A program made the translations under genes and the position numbers. Shown in pieces: positions 33,023 to 42,148 of a stretch of DNA of 64,000 nucleotides. The stretch lies in NCBI RefSeq assembly GCF_000739575.1, contig NZ_BBJO01000031.1:50206-114205 (forward strand), in the 5' to 3' direction. The notes under the pieces were generated by a model. The model saw only the letters and a list, made by a program, of their open reading frames with translations. It ran no database searches and was not told the DNA's origin. The number at the start of each line of letters is the position of its first letter. Positions within the stretch are counted from its first letter, which is position 1. The DNA is from Halobellus rufus (lineage in GTDB: Archaea > Halobacteriota > Halobacteria > Halobacteriales > Haloferacaceae).

Positions 33023-34108
33023 ATGTTCCAGCGATACCGGGGACCCGGTGCGTACAGACAGGGTGAAGAGGCGCTTGCGACGGCCGACACCGAGTTCGCC
33101 GACTTCGATGCCGTTGACGCGTTACTCATCGGTGGAGAGACCGCGCTCTCGGTCGCGCAAGCTCCCCTCGTCGACGCCATAGAGCGGGCCGGACTGGCAC
33201 ACCGCGATACCGTTCAAGGAGTCGTCCGCTGCAGCCGCGAGACGGTGTCGGCGTGTATCGACCGCGGGGCACCGGACGGTGAGACCGTGGTCGTCGGCGT
33301 CGGTGGCGGGCACGCGCTCGACGCCGCGACCGTCACGGCGATCGAACTCGGGGCACCGCTGGTCACCGTCCCGACGGTCGCGAGCACCGACGCGCCCTGC
33401 AGCGCCATCGCGGCCCTCTACGACGACGAGACAGGAGCCTACGAAGGAGTCGTCCACCGCGATCGGAACCCGGAACTGGTCGTCGTCGACACCGGGCTGA
33501 TGGCCGCGGCACCGCCTCGGTTCCTCCGGTACGGGATGGCCGACGCGCTCGCCACGCACTTCGAGGCGCAAGCCGTCGCCCGCAACCCGTCCGCCGAGAC
33601 CGTCGCCGGCGGCCGTCCCTCCGACACCGCACTTGCGCTGGCTGCCCGGTGTTACGACAACGTCCGGGCCGACGGCACGGCGGCTCTCGCGGCCGCCGAG
33701 CGCGACGCGGTGACGCCGGCGCTCGAGACCATCGTCGAGACGAACACGCTTCTCTCGGGGATCGGGTTCGAGTGTGGCGGTCTCGCCGCGGCCCACGCGT
33801 ACCAAGAGGGGTTCACGCGAGCTGGGGTCGACGCACCACACGGCATCGCCGTCGGTATCGGCCTGCTCGCACAGCTCGTCCTCGAGGGACGGGACGAAGA
33901 GTTCGACGAGGTGCTGTCGCTGTATTTCGACCTCGGTATCGACACGACGCTGGCCGAGGTCGACGTCGACGAGGACCGCGCCGACGACATCGCCGCCCAC
34001 GCGTGCGACTCGGACACACCAATGGCAAACGAGCCAGTCACCGTGACGGACGAGCGGGCTCGGGACGCATTGCTGGTCGCGGACGAGCGTATCGAAGAGC
34101 GTCGGTAG
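33023..34108 (+). CDS. Iron/zinc-containing dehydrogenase, glycerol dehydrogenase family
   Basis: A 361-residue GldA-type enzyme: VVVGVGGGHALDAATVTAIELG (NAD site; the usual GGGK is GGGH and the D-x-x-K Lys is lost), VPTVASTDAPCSAIAALYDD, metal ligands Asp in RYGMADALATHFEA (~175), His in GGLAAAHAYQEGF (~257) and His in DAPHGIAVG (~274). GldA oxidises glycerol to dihydroxyacetone; the changed NAD-site residues may mean a different polyol or cofactor. Downstream of the AKR gene with its own promoter and operator. Confidence 0.88.
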   Translation: MFQRYRGPGAYRQGEEALATADTEFADFDAVDALLIGGETALSVAQAPLVDAIERAGLAHRDTVQGVVRCSRETVSACIDRGAPDGETVVVGVGGGHALDAATVTAIELGAPLVTVPTVASTDAPCSAIAALYDDETGAYEGVVHRDRNPELVVVDTGLMAAAPPRFLRYGMADALATHFEAQAVARNPSAETVAGGRPSDTALALAARCYDNVRADGTAALAAAERDAVTPALETIVETNTLLSGIGFECGGLAAAHAYQEGFTRAGVDAPHGIAVGIGLLAQLVLEGRDEEFDEVLSLYFDLGIDTTLAEVDVDEDRADDIAAHACDSDTPMANEPVTVTDERARDALLVADERIEERR

Positions 34109-34141
34109 CGATCGCCGAAGGCGGCCCCACGCGACCGGTAG

Positions 34142-34927
34142 TTACCGGTGGCCGGTGGTGATGAGGTTCGTAAGCGTCCGCTTGTCAACCGCCTCGGGCG
34201 AGACGACGTCAGCGATCTCGCCCTGGTAGAGCACAGCGATGCGATCCGCGAGATCGAGCACTTCCTCGAAGTTGTGGCTGACTACCACCTGCGTGTGCCC
34301 CTCCTCGCGGAGCTGACGCATCGTGTCCTGGACGAGTTCGGTCCCCGCGACCGACAGCGCGCTGGTCGGTTCGTCGAGGATGAGCAGTTGGGGATCGAAC
34401 GAGAGTGCTCGCGCGACGGCGACGAGCTGCCGCTCACCGCCCGAGAGAAACGAGACCTCCGAGTGGGGATCCAGATCGAGGTTCAGGTAGTCTAGGATCT
34501 CCTCCGCTTCGGCGTAGGTCTCGTTCCAGTCGATGAGCCGGAGCGGCCCGGCATCGAAGCGCGTGGGGAACTGATCGATGAATATGTTGCTCGCGATGTC
34601 GAGGTCGTTCATCAGCGCGAGGTCCTGATAGACGGTTTCGATGCCGCGCTCGCGGGCGTCGCTCGGGTTCGAGAACGAAACCGGCTCACCCTCGTAGTGG
34701 AGCGTCCCGGTCGTCGGCTGGTGGACGCCACACAGGACGTTCATCAGCGTGCTCTTGCCGGCTCCGTTGTCGCCGACGAGCGCCAGAATTTCTCCCTCTT
34801 TGATCGACAGTTCGATGTCCTGCAGCGCGACGAGCCGCCCGAACTGCTTTTTGATGTTCTCGAAGTGGACGAGCGTCTCTGTCGACGCTTCAGGAGCTGC
34901 CGTCGAGGTGGAGTCGGTCGTGCTCAT
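34142..34927 (-). CDS. Sugar ABC transporter ATP-binding protein
   Basis: A 261-residue ABC ATPase with a single nucleotide-binding domain: Walker A GDNGAGKST (~52), Q-loop YQDLAL, signature LSGGERQLVAVARAL, Walker B LLILDEPTSAL and switch His in VVVSHNFEE. Bacterial RbsA/MglA have two such domains in tandem; this is the half-size FrcA-like form and would act as a homodimer. Its ATG overlaps the permease stop (ATGA), so the two are coupled. Confidence 0.95.
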   Translation of the reverse strand: MSTTDSTSTAAPEASTETLVHFENIKKQFGRLVALQDIELSIKEGEILALVGDNGAGKSTLMNVLCGVHQPTTGTLHYEGEPVSFSNPSDARERGIETVYQDLALMNDLDIASNIFIDQFPTRFDAGPLRLIDWNETYAEAEEILDYLNLDLDPHSEVSFLSGGERQLVAVARALSFDPQLLILDEPTSALSVAGTELVQDTMRQLREEGHTQVVVSHNFEEVLDLADRIAVLYQGEIADVVSPEAVDKRTLTNLITTGHR

Positions 34928-35928
34928 TGTGACGCCTCCGCGGTGAGGATCCGACTGCGGATGTTCGAACGCGTGTTGTACAGGACGATCGCGATCAGCA
35001 GGATGATCCCGTTGACCGCCTGGATCTGCGCGACGCCGATCCCACTGAGGTTGAGCGCACTCTGGACGAGGCCCAACAACAGGACGCCGCCGAGGGCCCC
35101 CGAGACCTTACCGCGGCCCCCGAAGAGGCTGATGCCGCCGATCACGGACGCGGCGAACGCTGGGAACACCATCCCACTCGCCGTCTCGGGGGAGACTGTC
35201 GTGGTGTACCCGGTGAGCATCAAGCCGGCAGCCCCGGAGAACAGACCGCTCAGGCAGTAGACGGCGATTATCATACGGTCCGTGTTGATACCCACGGCTC
35301 GGGCTGACTCCTCTTCGGAGCCGAGCGCGTATATCGCTTGGCCGAACGGCGTATTCTTCATCACGAAGGCGACGATCAGGAACGTCGCCAGCAGCGCACC
35401 GACGGCGATTTCCGGCGTCGAGCCGATCGTCGTGTACCCTTCGGGGAGGTCCGACACCGGAAGGCTGGACAGTGCGATCTTGGCTCCCTCGAAGATGATG
35501 AGGAAGGCCAGCGTCTGCAGGAACGGGTTGATGCCGAGTTTGCTGATCATGATGCCGTTGGCCGCGCCGATGAGCATTGCCACGGCGAGGATGGTGAGTA
35601 CGCCGAGCGCCGGACTAGAGAAGAGTGCCCAGTTGCTCGGAGACAGCGCGAGTGCCGTGAACATCGCCGAGAAGCCGGCGATCGAACCGATAGACAGGTC
35701 GAAGTGTCCGGAGATCAGACAGACCGACTCGGCCAACACCAGAAACCCGAGGCCCACTGACGAGTGCAGGAGCAACTCGACCGATCGCACGTTGTTGAAC
35801 GTCTGTGGAACCAGCACCAGCGTTCCGATGATGGTGATGGCCAGGATCGGCCAGATCATATTGTCGAGCAACGCGAGAACGATGTCGTCGCCCCCGCGAT
35901 CCGCACGGAAAGAGTCTATCACGCTCAT
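34924..35928 (-). CDS. Sugar ABC transporter permease (RbsC/FrcC family)
   Basis: A 334-residue membrane protein with about 8-10 helices and RbsC-type motifs: SVCLISGHFDLSIGSIAGFSAM, GAANGIMISKLGINPFLQTLAFL, ALGSEEESARAVGINTDRM (the cytoplasmic EAA-like coupling loop) and AASVIGGISLFGGRGKVSGALGGVLLLGLVQSALNLSGI. Second gene of a binding protein - permease - ATPase operon for a ribose-, fructose- or polyol-type substrate. Confidence 0.95.
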   Translation of the reverse strand: MSVIDSFRADRGGDDIVLALLDNMIWPILAITIIGTLVLVPQTFNNVRSVELLLHSSVGLGFLVLAESVCLISGHFDLSIGSIAGFSAMFTALALSPSNWALFSSPALGVLTILAVAMLIGAANGIMISKLGINPFLQTLAFLIIFEGAKIALSSLPVSDLPEGYTTIGSTPEIAVGALLATFLIVAFVMKNTPFGQAIYALGSEEESARAVGINTDRMIIAVYCLSGLFSGAAGLMLTGYTTTVSPETASGMVFPAFAASVIGGISLFGGRGKVSGALGGVLLLGLVQSALNLSGIGVAQIQAVNGIILLIAIVLYNTRSNIRSRILTAEASQ

Positions 35929-35969
35929 AATACAGAGTTATAATATAGGACTATAAATAGTGAGGTTGT

Positions 35970-37202
35970 TCAGCCCCAGATGTTGCCCCAAAGATAGGGC
36001 TCGTTCGCGTTCTCTTCCGTGACGATGACCGAACTCGTCTGGAACTGAACGTGGCCGTCTTTCTCGACGATCTCCGCGGGTGCCCAGACCGGCTCCGACC
36101 AGAGCTCGACGTCCTTGTGCTGTGCCTGTTCGATGGTCAGATCGTCTTCAGTGACGGTCGTTCCGACCTCGGGGATCTCGTCCTCGCCGTCGCCCTCCAC
36201 GTAGCGGCGCATATACTCTAAGGCGATCGGACCGTAGAAGTAGTTGGGCTGGTCGATGGCCGCGTCGACGTAGCCGTCGTCGATGTTCGTGATGACCTCC
36301 GGTCCGGCGTCGAGTTGGACGAGGACGACGTGCCCGTCCTCACCACGCTGGGCGAGTTCGCCCTGATTATCCAGCGCCGTCACGACACCGAGTCCCATCG
36401 AGAGGTTCGACGAGTAAATGGCATCTGGTGCCCCGTTCGCGTTGACCCACTCGGAGACGGCCGTCTGAGCGGCGTCCCGGGTGAACTCACCCTCGACGGT
36501 GTCGACGATTTCGGCGTTGTCCGTCGACTCGATCGTATCGACGAAACCTTTGGACCGTTGCTGAGCTATCTGCTGTGCCGGCGCGCCGAACACCTCGAGG
36601 ATCTCATAGGAGTCCTGGTCGGGCTTTTCCTCTTCGAGTTCGGTCATCATCTGGTCGGCCGCGTCGGCGCCGGCCGCCTCGTTGCTGAACGCGACGAACA
36701 TCGTCACGGCGTCGGTCGTCGCGTCCACGTTCGCCGTAAAGACCGGCACTCCTTGATCGACGGCGTCCTCGATGGCCGGGTTCACCGCCTCCGAGTTCCA
36801 GGTGTTGATCAGGATCCCGTCGTAGCCCTGGTTCGCCATCTGTCTGATGTCGCTGACCTGCTGCTCGGCGCTCTCTTGGTTTCCGAACTCGTTGTAGTCG
36901 AAGTTCTGGTCCTCGGCGTAGAACTCCGTCGCTTCGAGGAAGGCCGTAATCCAGGCTCCCCCGCGGAAGTACGTCGAGAACCCCATCTCGATCGGCGAGG
37001 CCGTGTCGGAGGAATCGGTGGACGTTTGGTCGCCGCCTCCGTCACCGCTTTCGTCATCGCTGCCGCCCCCGTCGCCACCGTCACCGCCGTCGCCACCGCC
37101 GGAACCGCTACAGCCAGCGAGTCCGGCGACACCGGTTGCACCGGTCAATTCTAGGACGCGACGCCTGCTAACGAGCGGTCGGTTAGAATCTTTCATGTCC
37201 AT
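35970..37202 (-). CDS. Sugar ABC transporter substrate-binding protein, Tat lipoprotein
   Basis: A 410-residue periplasmic-binding-protein-1 type protein: Tat signal SRRRVLELTG, lipobox LAGC (~33), a Gly/Asp/Ser-rich linker, then the ligand domain (MANQGYDGILINTWNSEAVNPAI; GVPVFTANVDATTDAVTMFVAF; NGAPDAIYSSNLSMGLGVVTAL). It captures a sugar or polyol for the downstream permease. The minus-strand TATA (ATATAAATA, 37225-37233) predicts transcription start at ~37203, so the first ATG, 37202, was chosen (ATG 37196 also possible). Divergent from a 2-hydroxyacid dehydrogenase gene. Confidence 0.93.
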   Translation of the reverse strand: MDMKDSNRPLVSRRRVLELTGATGVAGLAGCSGSGGGDGGDGGDGGGSDDESGDGGGDQTSTDSSDTASPIEMGFSTYFRGGAWITAFLEATEFYAEDQNFDYNEFGNQESAEQQVSDIRQMANQGYDGILINTWNSEAVNPAIEDAVDQGVPVFTANVDATTDAVTMFVAFSNEAAGADAADQMMTELEEEKPDQDSYEILEVFGAPAQQIAQQRSKGFVDTIESTDNAEIVDTVEGEFTRDAAQTAVSEWVNANGAPDAIYSSNLSMGLGVVTALDNQGELAQRGEDGHVVLVQLDAGPEVITNIDDGYVDAAIDQPNYFYGPIALEYMRRYVEGDGEDEIPEVGTTVTEDDLTIEQAQHKDVELWSEPVWAPAEIVEKDGHVQFQTSSVIVTEENANEPYLWGNIWG

Positions 37203-37359
37203 TCAACGCCAATTTACGCTAGGTATTTATATTTTGTGCCTATTTCACCGCTTCAACTGCTATTTCGGTACTCAACGTCTGTGTTGCGGTGGCGAAATCA
37301 CGGGAACGGTCCCGAATTCAGGGCTGGTTTTTTTAACCTTTGAGCAGGGCGGTTCTATT

Positions 37360-38313
37360 ATGGGTCCCAGAGTCGTCATTACCGATTCGTCCTATCCGGA
37401 CGCGACGTACGAACGCGAGGAACTCGCCGCCGTCAACGCGACAGTCGAAACGATCGACGCGGACACCCCAGAGAAGGTCATTGAACGAGCTGGGGACGCC
37501 GACGCATTATTGAACCAAGAAACGGAGTTGACGGCATCGGTATTCGAGTCGTTAGATGGGTTGACCGCTATCGGGAGATATGGCGTCGGCGTCGATAACA
37601 TCGATTTCGACGCGGCGTCAGAGTATGACGTCGAGGTGGTTAACGTCCCATCGTACTGTGAGGAGGAGGTCGCGACTCACGCCCTCGCCCTATTGCTATC
37701 CTGCCTTCGCCGGATTCCCACGTACAATACGCACGTCAAGAACGGCGAATGGGACTGGAAAGACGGCCGTCCCATCGGCAGACTCAGCGGGAAAACCGTC
37801 GGATTCGTCGCGTTCGGGAATATCGCACAGCGGTTCGCCGACCTTCTGGCGGGATTCGACCAGGAACTTCTCGCCTACGATCCGTACCAGTCTGCGTCCG
37901 CGTTCGAGAACTACGACGTCGAACCGGTCTCCTTCGAGGAGTTGATCGACCGGTCCGATATCGTGACGGTCCACGCACCGTTGACGGACGAGACGCGGAA
38001 CCTCTTTGACGAGGACGTCTTTGACCGAATGGACGAGAGAGCGATTCTGATCAACGTCGCACGCGGGAGCATCGTCGACACGCAGGCGCTCGCAAACGCG
38101 CTTCGAGACGGAGAGATCGCGGGCGCTGGACTCGATGTTCTCCCGACGGAACCGCCGTCGGACTCGCCGCTGTTCGACCTACAGGAGGCCATCCTCACTC
38201 CACACACTGCTTGGTACTCCGAAGCATCGATGGAGGAACTCCGTCGGAGCGTTGCCCGCGATATCGCGCGAGTGCTGGATGGGACACCGCCGAAAAACCG
38301 TGTCGTGAAATAG
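37360..38313 (+). CDS. D-2-hydroxyacid dehydrogenase, C-terminal-binding-protein-like
   Basis: A 317-residue D-isomer dehydrogenase: IGRYGVGVDNIDFDAASEYD, NAD domain KTVGFVAFGNIAQRFADLLAG (G-x-A-x-x-G order altered: VAFGNIAQ), catalytic Arg in INVARGSIVDTQAL, Glu in DVLPTEPP and His in LTPHTAWYSEASMEE. The TAW after the His and YCEEEVATHAL are CtBP/SerA-like features. TATA TTTTTTAACC lies ~28 bases upstream of ATG 37360. Same strand as the following SDR; it probably oxidises or reduces a sugar-acid intermediate. Confidence 0.9.
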   Translation: MGPRVVITDSSYPDATYEREELAAVNATVETIDADTPEKVIERAGDADALLNQETELTASVFESLDGLTAIGRYGVGVDNIDFDAASEYDVEVVNVPSYCEEEVATHALALLLSCLRRIPTYNTHVKNGEWDWKDGRPIGRLSGKTVGFVAFGNIAQRFADLLAGFDQELLAYDPYQSASAFENYDVEPVSFEELIDRSDIVTVHAPLTDETRNLFDEDVFDRMDERAILINVARGSIVDTQALANALRDGEIAGAGLDVLPTEPPSDSPLFDLQEAILTPHTAWYSEASMEELRRSVARDIARVLDGTPPKNRVVK

Positions 38314-38375
38314 TCTGCTAGAGCCGAGACAAGCGCCACAACAGTTATTACAGAGAGTGAAAAGGTTCTGACTGT

Positions 38376-39167
38376 ATGGAATATGATTTGACGGACCGAA
38401 CCGCGTTGGTCACGGGTGCCGGTCGTGGCAACGGCAAGGAGATCGCAAAGTTGCTCGCGGCCAACGGGGCCAGTGTAGTCGTGAACGATCTCGACAGCGA
38501 ACCGGCTGAGGAGACGGTCGAGGAGATCGAATCCGATGGCGGCGAGGCGATAGCGATCGCCGCGGACGTCAGCCAGACCGAAGAGGTGGACGCGATGTTC
38601 GAGACGGCGAAGGATCGACTCGGGGCCGTCGATACGCTGGTGAACAACGCTGGCGTCGGAAAGGTCGAGAAGTTCACCGAACAGCCCGACGATACCCTGC
38701 TGGATCTCAATCTCGACACCCATCTGAAGGGCGCGTACCACTGTACGCGTGCCGCACTCGACGGGATGATGGAACAGGGATACGGCAACGTCGTCAACAT
38801 CACATCGATCCACACGAAGAACGGCATCGGGATGTCACCACAGTACGATATCGGAAAGTTCAGTCTCCTCGGTCTGACGAAGACACTGGCACTCGAACTC
38901 GGCCGTGAGGGCATCCGCGTCAACGCGGTTGCACCGGGTTGGGTGGAGACGCGGATGACCGAGACTTTCGACGAGCGAACCCGCGAGCAGATCATCGATC
39001 TGAACCCGCTCGAACGGTTCGCTGAACCGGAAGAAATCGCACATGCCGTCGGCTTTCTCGTATCGCCGGCGGCTGATTACATCAACGGGCACGAACTGCG
39101 CGTCGACGGTGGGCAACAGACCATTGACAACTATAAGTTCGAGAGTGATATGACGGACAAGTTCTGA
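38376..39167 (+). CDS. SDR family oxidoreductase
   Basis: A 263-residue classical SDR: LVTGAGRGNGKEIAKLLA (T-G-x3-G-x-G), VVNDLDSEPAEE, NNAGVGKVEKF, Ser in VVNITSIHTKNG and an unusual QYDIGKFSLLGLTKTLA, where Tyr-x3-Lys is kept but the common Ser-Ala is Asp-Ile-Gly. C-terminal NGHELRVDGGQQTIDNY. 62 bases after the hydroxyacid dehydrogenase, with its own TATA-like GTTATTACAG, so it could be transcribed with or without it. Likely acts on a sugar or sugar-acid. Confidence 0.92.
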   Translation: MEYDLTDRTALVTGAGRGNGKEIAKLLAANGASVVVNDLDSEPAEETVEEIESDGGEAIAIAADVSQTEEVDAMFETAKDRLGAVDTLVNNAGVGKVEKFTEQPDDTLLDLNLDTHLKGAYHCTRAALDGMMEQGYGNVVNITSIHTKNGIGMSPQYDIGKFSLLGLTKTLALELGREGIRVNAVAPGWVETRMTETFDERTREQIIDLNPLERFAEPEEIAHAVGFLVSPAADYINGHELRVDGGQQTIDNYKFESDMTDKF

Positions 39168-39565
39168 GCGGTTCGGTGACTCAGATTCTGGAATTCAATC
39201 ATCATAGATGCGGACGATAGTGGCACGGACTTTTTGATACGTACTTCCCTCTCGCATTCAGTGACCTTTTGTCGTACTAATCGCGGCCTCTCGTACCTAG
39301 AGCACTGGTCCTGCACTCGGACGGTCCCATTTCGGCGGGATACTGGACCTCGATCTATGCGTACGGCGGTCGATCGACCGTCGAGTGCTGCCGCGACATA
39401 CAATTATTCAAATTGAATGAGAACTCGCGAACGTGTACCCGCTAGTTCGACTCGGTGGAGTTCAGGAGCCAAGTTTATGTACTTCTTTAGAAATATAGTG
39501 AATAATAATTATATATTTTATTTATTCGTGTGGGATTTATTCAAGATGAGTAAACTCCCACAATT
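39168..39565. other. Intergenic region with a short palindrome
   Basis: About 400 bases between convergent SDR and iclR genes; no convincing gene. It includes ATTCAA-A-TTGAAT (39406-39418) and a strongly AT-rich part from ~39470. A 14-base similarity to the sarcin-ricin loop complement is considered accidental. Confidence 0.6.
39406..39418. promoter_or_regulatory. Short palindrome, possible IclR half-site pair
   Basis: ATTCAA-A-TTGAAT is a perfect inverted repeat with a single-base centre. It shares TTCAA/TTGAA with the 18465 site but lies downstream of both neighbouring genes, so function is doubtful. Confidence 0.25.
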
Positions 39566-40357
39566 TCAGGACCCGTCTCCGACGTAGTGATTGTACTGGA
39601 GTTCGACGATGTTCGCCGTGTTCTTGACGGCGTCAAGCAAGCTCTTGTCGATGCCGTCGTCCCAGAAGCGACTCCGTGGGCCGGAAACACAAATGGCGCC
39701 GGCGACACTGTCAGTTTGCTCTTCGATGATCGGGACGCCGATGGCGAGAATGCCCTTCCGTCGGTCCTGATCCTCTATGGAGTATCCGCGTTTGCGAATC
39801 GCCTCTATCTCCTCAAAGAGCGCCTCTCGGTCGGTGATCGTGTGCGGCGTCTTGGCCGGCAAACCGTGGGACTCGACGATCGTTTCGATACGGGTGTCCG
39901 GAAGTTCTGCGAGCAGTGCCTTGCCGAGTGCAGTCCAGTGAAGGTGCGTCCGTTCGCCAGTTGGAGCGTTGTCGTAAATCGCGTCGTTGGGTGATTCGGA
40001 CTTGTATATGAGTACCCGCTCGCCGTTCTCTTCGACGCCGAGATTCGCTGCCTCACCGGTCTGTTCGGCGAGATCGTTGATATGCGTCTTGGCAGCTCGA
40101 TACAGGTCGAGCTGGCGGCGCGCGTACCCACCGTGTTCGAGGAATCTCAGCCCGATCTTGTACTTTCCGTCGTCTTTGATTACATACCCGCACTTGCGCA
40201 GGGTGTTCAGGTGGACTTGCGCAGTGCTCGGGGGAATGTCGAGGTGGTCCGCAAGTTCCGTCACCCGGACGCGGCCTAGTTCTTGAACCGCAGCGATCAC
40301 GTCGAACGTCTTTTCGACGCCCGCTAGCGTGTTTTCAGTTTGTCCGCGTTCATCCAT
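39566..40357 (-). CDS. IclR family transcriptional regulator (third)
   Basis: A 263-residue IclR protein starting MDERGQTENTLAGVEKTFDV; winged helix at ~12-68 (VRVTELADHLDIPPSTAQVHLNTLRKCGY) and effector domain with HWTALGKALLAELPDTRI and GYSIEDQDRRKGILAIGVPII. It closes the ABC/hydroxyacid dehydrogenase/SDR module and probably regulates it. ATG 40357 was preferred; a minus-strand TATA-like TTACTATAAC lies shortly upstream. Confidence 0.93.
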   Translation of the reverse strand: MDERGQTENTLAGVEKTFDVIAAVQELGRVRVTELADHLDIPPSTAQVHLNTLRKCGYVIKDDGKYKIGLRFLEHGGYARRQLDLYRAAKTHINDLAEQTGEAANLGVEENGERVLIYKSESPNDAIYDNAPTGERTHLHWTALGKALLAELPDTRIETIVESHGLPAKTPHTITDREALFEEIEAIRKRGYSIEDQDRRKGILAIGVPIIEEQTDSVAGAICVSGPRSRFWDDGIDKSLLDAVKNTANIVELQYNHYVGDGS

Positions 40358-41099
40358 ATGTGCGGTTATAGTAAACAAAGACCAAGCCACTTTCGGAACC
40401 GTACAAAATTTAACTCTCTTGAATCGCGCGGGTCAGTAGTCCCGATCCGCATCACCGTTACACGGAGTGATAGCGACTGGCGTATCTCACTACGTGGTCC
40501 TGCGATAGGCATAACAGTAGTACCCTTGTTATACAACAGAAAGTGCGATCCAACTTCGAGGATTCGATTATTTGTATCAGATACTATCTAGGCGAGACAG
40601 TGGGAGAACAATAACGAGAAAACATCACTAGAATTATGTCTTTTTAGTCGTTTTGAATTCTCGTTGTGCATCACCATTGGCCATCTATCAACAATAAAGT
40701 AGTACTCTCGGTCGACTATTATGTATTTTAAATGTTATGCTGTATTTTATGGTAATACTCTACTCTTTGGTCGATAAACAGAATGTAGAGGCAACTAAAC
40801 CAATTTAGGACTAAAAATACATTACACTGTATTTATCATTTTTCTGAATATAGATATATTCTTCTCGTCACAGCTTTTGAGGATACCTGCTTTTCTTCTA
40901 CCCGAACTGTAATTTCTCCTCAAATTCTTTCAATATCTGAATTCAAACACAAAGCTGAGATAAGAGATGTGATCTCAAGTATATAGATCGACACGGTTGG
41001 ATGAGCAAACGCCGATGGCTCTTAGATTGTTAGACGGAGTGATCGCCTCGGCAGATGTCACAAGGCATTTATCGGCTGGTAATTATATGTAATTACACG
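40358..41099. other. Long AT-rich intergenic region
   Basis: About 740 bases. The part from ~40600 to 40960 is very AT-rich and carries no plausible gene, tRNA or transposase remnant that I can identify. The right edge holds the promoter of the next gene (CATTTATC near 41066). It marks the boundary between the catabolic region and the following core-like gene. Confidence 0.65.
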
Positions 41100-42071
41100 A
41101 TGCCAGCCGAGTTCCCAGACTACCTCGACGTCGACTACACGGACGGCGAAGGCGAGACGCCCGCCGACTACCCGACGATCCAAGACAAGATCGAGAAGGC
41201 CATCGAGGTCACGAAACGCGGCCTCGAACAGTACGAGAACCCAGCCGTGATGTGGACCGGCGGCAAGGACTCGACGCTCACGCTGTACTTCATCAAGGAA
41301 GTCGCCGAGAAGTACGATCTGGAGACGCCGCCGGCGGTCTTCATCGATCACTTCCAGCACTTCGACGAGATCCACGACTTCGTCGACCACTGGGCGGAAA
41401 AGTGGGACCTCGAAGTCATCTACGCGCGCAACGAGGACGTCGGCGCGTACGTCGAGGAGCACGACCTCGAACCCGGCGACGACGTCGAGATCGCCGAGCT
41501 CTCGGAGCACAACCGACACCACGTTCGGGACCTGCTCGAATACGAGGAGGACACCTTCCCGTTCCTGCTCGACACCTACGTCGGCAACCACCTGCTGAAG
41601 ACGGTCGCGCTCAACGACGCCCTCGAAACCTACGACGTCGACGGCGTCATCTCCGGCGTCCGCTGGGACGAGCAGGAGGCCCGCGCCGACGAGACGTTCT
41701 TCTCGCCGCGGCACGACCCCGACATCTACCCGCCGCACGACCGCATCCAACCAATCCTCCAGTTCGAGGAGGCCGCCGTCTGGGAGGCCTTCTGGAACTT
41801 CGTCGTCCCCGACACCGTCGAGGGCTACCCCGAGGACGGCTACGTGCCGCAGAGCGCCGAGGACCTCCCGAACGGCCTGACGATGGCGGACATCCCGGTG
41901 TCGCCGAAGTACTTCGCCGGCTTCCGCTCGCTGGGCAGTGAGGTCTCCACGGACAAGACGACCGAAGAGCCGGCGTGGCTGCAGGACATGGAGAACACGA
42001 CCGAGCGCGCGGGGCGCGCCCAGGACAAAGAGGACCTGATGGAGCGCCTCCGCGACCTCGGCTACATGTAA
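41100..42071 (+). CDS. PAPS reductase / ATP-pyrophosphatase family protein
   Basis: A 323-residue protein of the adenine nucleotide alpha-hydrolase fold: MWTGGKDSTLTLYFIKEVAE (PP-loop S/T-G-G-x-D-S-T, ~residue 48), VFIDHFQHFDEIHDFVDHW and GVISGVRWDEQEARADETFFSPR, which resembles the R-W-D/E motif of CysD/CysH proteins. The C-terminal Cys of assimilatory PAPS reductase is not evident, so sulfate reduction is doubtful; a nucleotide-dependent thiolation or adenylation role is possible. ATG 41100 follows TATA CATTTATC by ~30 bases, a leaderless start. Confidence 0.85.
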   Translation: MPAEFPDYLDVDYTDGEGETPADYPTIQDKIEKAIEVTKRGLEQYENPAVMWTGGKDSTLTLYFIKEVAEKYDLETPPAVFIDHFQHFDEIHDFVDHWAEKWDLEVIYARNEDVGAYVEEHDLEPGDDVEIAELSEHNRHHVRDLLEYEEDTFPFLLDTYVGNHLLKTVALNDALETYDVDGVISGVRWDEQEARADETFFSPRHDPDIYPPHDRIQPILQFEEAAVWEAFWNFVVPDTVEGYPEDGYVPQSAEDLPNGLTMADIPVSPKYFAGFRSLGSEVSTDKTTEEPAWLQDMENTTERAGRAQDKEDLMERLRDLGYM

Positions 42072-42148
42072 CCTCGGTCACGAACGCCCCAGACCGCCCG
42101 TCGCCGACGGGCCCATACCTCTTTTCGACGTGGCAGATTCGCCGATCG

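Noticed and set aside
37003..37359. Upstream extension of the CtBP-like dehydrogenase gene (frame open from 37003).
   Set aside because: The extra residues are Ser/Pro-rich shadow of the binding-protein gene; TATA at ~37330 and ATG 37360 define the start.
39270..39310. Short match to the complement of the 23S rRNA sarcin-ricin loop (CCTCTCGTACCTAG).
   Set aside because: Only about 14 bases match and the flanking sequence is not rRNA-like, so chance similarity is more likely than an rRNA fragment.
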